A stretch of DNA of 9,056 nucleotides, taken from assembly GCA_946221025.1 (NCBI GenBank), contig CAMIMS010000061.1, positions 1-9,056 of the forward strand, given 5' to 3'. The notes beneath the pieces are model-generated. The model searched no databases, was not told where the DNA came from, and was given only the letters and a program-made list of their open reading frames with translations. Position 1 is the first letter of the stretch; every line of letters begins with the position of its first letter. The translations under genes were made by a program, and so were the position numbers. Of this stretch, positions 6,962-9,056 are shown piece after piece. The DNA is from an uncultured Pseudoclavibacter sp. Its GTDB lineage: Bacteria > Actinomycetota > Actinomycetes > Actinomycetales > Microbacteriaceae.

Positions 6962-8200
6962 ATGCGCGAGAACGAATTCGAGACCCGAACGGGACGTCAC
7001 GCGGCGCCCGCGAACGGCGAGACACCGAACGACCTGCCGGTTGACGATTTCGACGCGGCCGATTTCGAAGAACCCGATATTTACTCGGGTTTGGATGAGC
7101 TTGCAGAGCCCGCCGGTGCCGGTGCGGTGCCCCCGCGAACCGAGCGCTCGGACGCAGCCGGCGCCACGCCGGTCACGGCAACCCCGGCGGCCGATCAAGG
7201 CGGCGACCCCGTGGTCGTCGACGGTCCTGACGCGCCGGTCGGCGAGGCAGGGTCGGAGCTTGCCGCCGAGAACGAGGAGCGACGCCTCGTGCCGCTGATC
7301 GCCATCGCGATCGGTGCCCTGGCGATTGTCGTGGCGCTCATCCTCGGCATCACGCAGATGACCTCGAACAATGCGGCGCAGCCGGTGTGGACGGGTTCGA
7401 GCGCCGACCCGGATGCGATGACATCCGCGACCACGGCCTCGACCGAGGCTTCGACTGGAGGGACCCCCGAGGTGATCCCCGAGCCGATGCCGGTCGCGAC
7501 CAGCGACGGGGCGAGTGCGGCATCGGGCCAGGGCGGTGCGGTCGGGGTCGCCCCCGATCCGGGTCAAGCCGCTGGCGCGGTCGCCGGCGCCGGCGCCGAC
7601 GGCTCGTGGAGCGCCGATGACATTGAGGGGCTCGTGAACAAGCGCAACCCCATCAGCCCCATCGACTACGTGCCGAGCGATCTGGTGGCGATGTCCGACA
7701 TCGGTGTGCCGTCGGCGAACGGTCACTCGCTGCGCGCCCCCGCCGCTGAGGCGATCCGTCAGATGTTCGCTGACGCGCGCTCACAGGCGGGCATTGAATT
7801 CGATATGACCAGCGGGTATCGCTCGTACGAGCTGCAAACCACGCTCTACAACGGATACGTCAGTGAGCTCGGTCAACAGGGCGCAGACGCGACCTCGGCT
7901 CGCCCGGGCCACAGCGAGCACCAGATGGGACTCGCGGCCGATATCTCATCCCCCGCAGACGGATGCGTGCTCGAGCAGTGCTACGCGAACACCAAGGGCG
8001 GGCAGTGGCTGAAGGAAAACGCCTGGAAGTACGGCTTCATCCTCCGCTACCCGGAGGGGCTCACCCCCATCACCGGATACGAGTACGAGCCCTGGCACTA
8101 CCGCTACGTCGGTAAGGATGTGGCGGCGCGGTACCAGCAGTCGGGTGCGCAGACCTACGAGGAGTTCCTCGGCGTTCCGGCCTCTCCCGACTACGTCTAG
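6962..8200 (+). CDS. Membrane-anchored D-alanyl-D-alanine carboxypeptidase, VanY/peptidase M15B family
   Basis: A 412-residue type II membrane protein that should trim the terminal D-Ala from peptidoglycan stem peptides. The order is an acidic, low-complexity cytosolic region (1-108), one transmembrane helix (about 109-130), a Ser/Ala/Gly/Pro-rich linker (about 140-218) and the zinc peptidase domain (about 225-405). Catalytic features are SGYRSYE (284-290), SEHQMGLAAD (318-327) giving zinc ligands His320 and Asp327, and EPWHYRY (376-382) giving catalytic Glu376 and zinc ligand His379. Cys335 and Cys340 may form a small disulfide loop. A weak ribosome site AGGGTGAG (6949-6956) lies 5 nt before ATG. 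It has no cell-wall sorting signal, so it is not a substrate of the adjacent sortase. It is divergent from the sortase unit and convergent with the acetyltransferase. No vancomycin-resistance genes lie nearby, so routine wall remodelling is the likely role. Confidence 0.92.
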   Translation: MRENEFETRTGRHAAPANGETPNDLPVDDFDAADFEEPDIYSGLDELAEPAGAGAVPPRTERSDAAGATPVTATPAADQGGDPVVVDGPDAPVGEAGSELAAENEERRLVPLIAIAIGALAIVVALILGITQMTSNNAAQPVWTGSSADPDAMTSATTASTEASTGGTPEVIPEPMPVATSDGASAASGQGGAVGVAPDPGQAAGAVAGAGADGSWSADDIEGLVNKRNPISPIDYVPSDLVAMSDIGVPSANGHSLRAPAAEAIRQMFADARSQAGIEFDMTSGYRSYELQTTLYNGYVSELGQQGADATSARPGHSEHQMGLAADISSPADGCVLEQCYANTKGGQWLKENAWKYGFILRYPEGLTPITGYEYEPWHYRYVGKDVAARYQQSGAQTYEEFLGVPASPDYV

Positions 8201-8223
8201 TCGCCACTATTAGTCGCTGCCGC

Positions 8224-8247
8224 GTCGGGCTTGGACTCGCTCCCGAC
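8224..8247. terminator. Hairpin between the convergent carboxypeptidase and acetyltransferase genes
   Basis: GTCGGG (8224-8229) pairs with CCCGAC (8242-8247) around a 12-nt loop in the 61-bp gap between two converging stop codons. A further CCGAC at 8258-8262 offers an alternative partner for the left arm. There is no T-run, so this is a candidate bidirectional terminator by position and symmetry only. Upstream the gap holds a 13-nt-spaced direct repeat TAGTCGC (8198-8204 and 8211-8217), the first copy including the stop codon. Confidence 0.4.
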
Positions 8248-8261
8248 TCCGACGGGGCCGA

Positions 8262-8540
8262 CTAAACAGCGAGGTTGGCGTATTCGGGGTTGCGGGCAAT
8301 GAACTCGCGCACGTACGGGCACGCAGGTTCGTAACGGGTGCCGCGCTCGCGAAGCTCATCCAGCACGTGACGAACGAGTTCGCCCGCAAGCCCCTGTCCG
8401 CGATACTTCGGGTCGATACCGGTGTGATCGATGACCAGTCGATCGCCGATTTGTCGGTAGGTCAGTTCTCCGATTTCGGTGGTTCCGTCGGTCATGACGA
8501 AGCGAGATTCGGCTTCGAGATGGCGAATACTGTGACTCAT
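8262..8540 (-). CDS. Small GNAT-family N-acetyltransferase (YjdJ-like)
   Basis: A 92-residue minimal GNAT domain that would bind acetyl-CoA; its acceptor is unknown. Visible features are the strand motif IDHTGIDPKYRG (37-48), the acetyl-CoA pyrophosphate loop RGQGLAGELV (47-56) with the following helix, and the closing ACPYVREFIARNPEY (73-87), which is characteristic of the short YjdJ/GNAT_acetyltr_2 group (normally about 90-100 aa). Start ATG 8540 is chosen because TAGCGT ends exactly 7 nt upstream; a GTG at 8549 would add three residues but overlaps that box. It is a single-gene unit divergent from the zinc-ribbon gene and convergent with the carboxypeptidase. Confidence 0.88.
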   Translation of the reverse strand: MSHSIRHLEAESRFVMTDGTTEIGELTYRQIGDRLVIDHTGIDPKYRGQGLAGELVRHVLDELRERGTRYEPACPYVREFIARNPEYANLAV

Positions 8541-8547
8541 GCGACGC

Positions 8548-8553
8548 ACGCTA
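8548..8553 (-). promoter_or_regulatory. -10 box for leaderless transcription of the acetyltransferase
   Basis: On the minus strand TAGCGT (8553 to 8548) is followed by 7 nt and then ATG 8540, with no Shine-Dalgarno. This repeats the spacing seen at 43-48, 3107-3112 and 6893-6898. Confidence 0.55.
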
Positions 8554-8653
8554 CTCGCGGAGGGCTTACGATTCCGGTACAGGCAGCGTGGTAATCCTTC
8601 ACGCAGCGAGCAGATGCGATAGGCAAAACCAACCCCGGCCCCACGCCTATCCC

Positions 8654-8660
8654 AGGAGGT
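8654..8660 (+). promoter_or_regulatory. Strong Shine-Dalgarno for the zinc-ribbon gene
   Basis: AGGAGGT lies 5 nt before ATG 8666, one of the two best ribosome sites in the window. The 112 nt upstream, back to the acetyltransferase -10 box, should hold this gene's promoter. TACGAT (8567-8572) is a weak candidate; nothing else clear is visible. Confidence 0.75.
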
Positions 8661-8665
8661 TGTCT

Positions 8666-9056
8666 ATGACGACGTGTCCGACGTGCGGCGCGGAGACGAC
8701 GTCCGAGCGACCCGTCTGCCCGGAGTGCGGAAGCCGTCTCACCGACACCCCGGCGGCCCCGGGTGGGTCAGGTTCGCGCGCGACAAGGACGCGATCAGCC
8801 CCCGGCATCGACGCCGGAGAAGACAACGCGATCAATGAATCCGGTGTGATTCCGGTGTCGGCGCGCACAATCGCAGCGGCCGGTCCGAATGATGACGCTG
8901 TCGACGATGCCGACTTTTTCTCGCTCGTGGATGAGCTCGACGACGACGATTTCTTCTCGCGCTATCGCCGAAAGGGTGCGACCGCATCCTCGATCATGGA
9001 TGGCTCCGCTCCGGGAAGCGGCGAGGAGGATGAGGCGCGGCGGTTCTCGCTTGATC
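8666..9056 (+). CDS. Zinc-ribbon protein with acidic disordered region, 5' part only
   Basis: An open frame from ATG 8666 runs to the window edge without a stop (130 codons seen), so the gene is cut off. The N-terminus is a short zinc ribbon: Cys4-Pro-Thr-Cys7 and Cys18-Pro-Glu-Cys21, two CPxCG knuckles separated by 10 residues. A Gly/Ser/Arg/Thr-rich linker follows (about 28-48), then a highly acidic stretch with aromatic patches, DDADFFSLVDELDDDDFFSR (about 83-102), and an RYRRKG basic cluster. The AGGAGGT ribosome site and in-frame continuation support a real gene. Proteins with an N-terminal zinc ribbon and disordered linker in actinobacteria often continue into a transmembrane helix and an extracytoplasmic domain, but nothing of that is visible, so no function is assigned. 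Confidence 0.8.
   Translation, partial: MTTCPTCGAETTSERPVCPECGSRLTDTPAAPGGSGSRATRTRSAPGIDAGEDNAINESGVIPVSARTIAAAGPNDDAVDDADFFSLVDELDDDDFFSRYRRKGATASSIMDGSAPGSGEEDEARRFSLD

Noticed and set aside
6794..7726. 310-codon minus-strand frame opposite the carboxypeptidase
   Set aside because: Composition is Arg/Gly/His-rich and low in complexity, it spans the divergent promoter region, and it overlaps the securely identified lipoprotein and VanY genes.
6962..8200. Carboxypeptidase as part of a vancomycin-resistance cluster
   Set aside because: No VanH, VanA/B-type ligase, VanX or two-component genes are nearby; M15B enzymes are common wall-remodelling enzymes in actinobacteria.

Overview
The window is a high-GC (roughly two-thirds G+C by eye) chromosomal stretch with dense, short-spaced genes. 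Strong GC-ending codon bias, a class E sortase, a solitary sugar-ABC ATPase of the MsiK/UgpC type, an actinobacterial-style lipoate ligase with its accessory domain at the N-terminus, and apparently leaderless promoters all point to an actinobacterium, most likely Microbacteriaceae. No phage, transposon, integrase, CRISPR or tRNA/rRNA signal was found, so this reads as core chromosome rather than an island.

Layout. (1) 55-1431 (+): FAD-linked glycolate/D-lactate dehydrogenase. (2) 1432-1613: an intergenic array of 17-bp units with GGATGCG boxes, then a promoter and a strong Shine-Dalgarno. (3) 1614-3056 (+): a two-gene unit, the sugar-ABC ATPase and a small membrane protein. (4) 3120-4025 (+): serine alpha/beta hydrolase, with a perfect hairpin in its last codons. 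(5) 4087-5136 (+): lipoate-protein ligase family protein. (6) 5134-5279: a second 17-bp array and a compound hairpin between convergent genes. (7) 6885 down to 5280 (-): a tightly overlapped three-gene unit of lipoprotein, class E sortase and tiny membrane protein. (8) 6962-8200 (+): membrane-anchored VanY-type D,D-carboxypeptidase, divergent from unit 7. (9) 8540-8262 (-): small GNAT acetyltransferase. (10) 8666 to the window end (+): the 5' part of a zinc-ribbon protein with no stop inside the window.

How they fit together. Units 7 and 8 share a 76-bp divergent control region and form a cell-envelope block: lipoprotein, cell-wall protein anchoring and peptidoglycan stem-peptide trimming. 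Genes 1-5 are central or peripheral metabolism (2-hydroxyacid oxidation, sugar uptake energy, ester hydrolysis, lipoylation) with no single obvious pathway.

The most unusual signal is non-coding. Two separate intergenic arrays share an exact 17-bp phase (34-bp higher-order period in the first) and the same GGATGCG box, and that heptamer is also strongly enriched across the whole window. A second consistent pattern is a TANNNT box 6-7 nt before the start codon of at least four genes, which fixes several start choices and suggests leaderless mRNAs. I see no clear multi-gene defence system or other wholly new protein system here.
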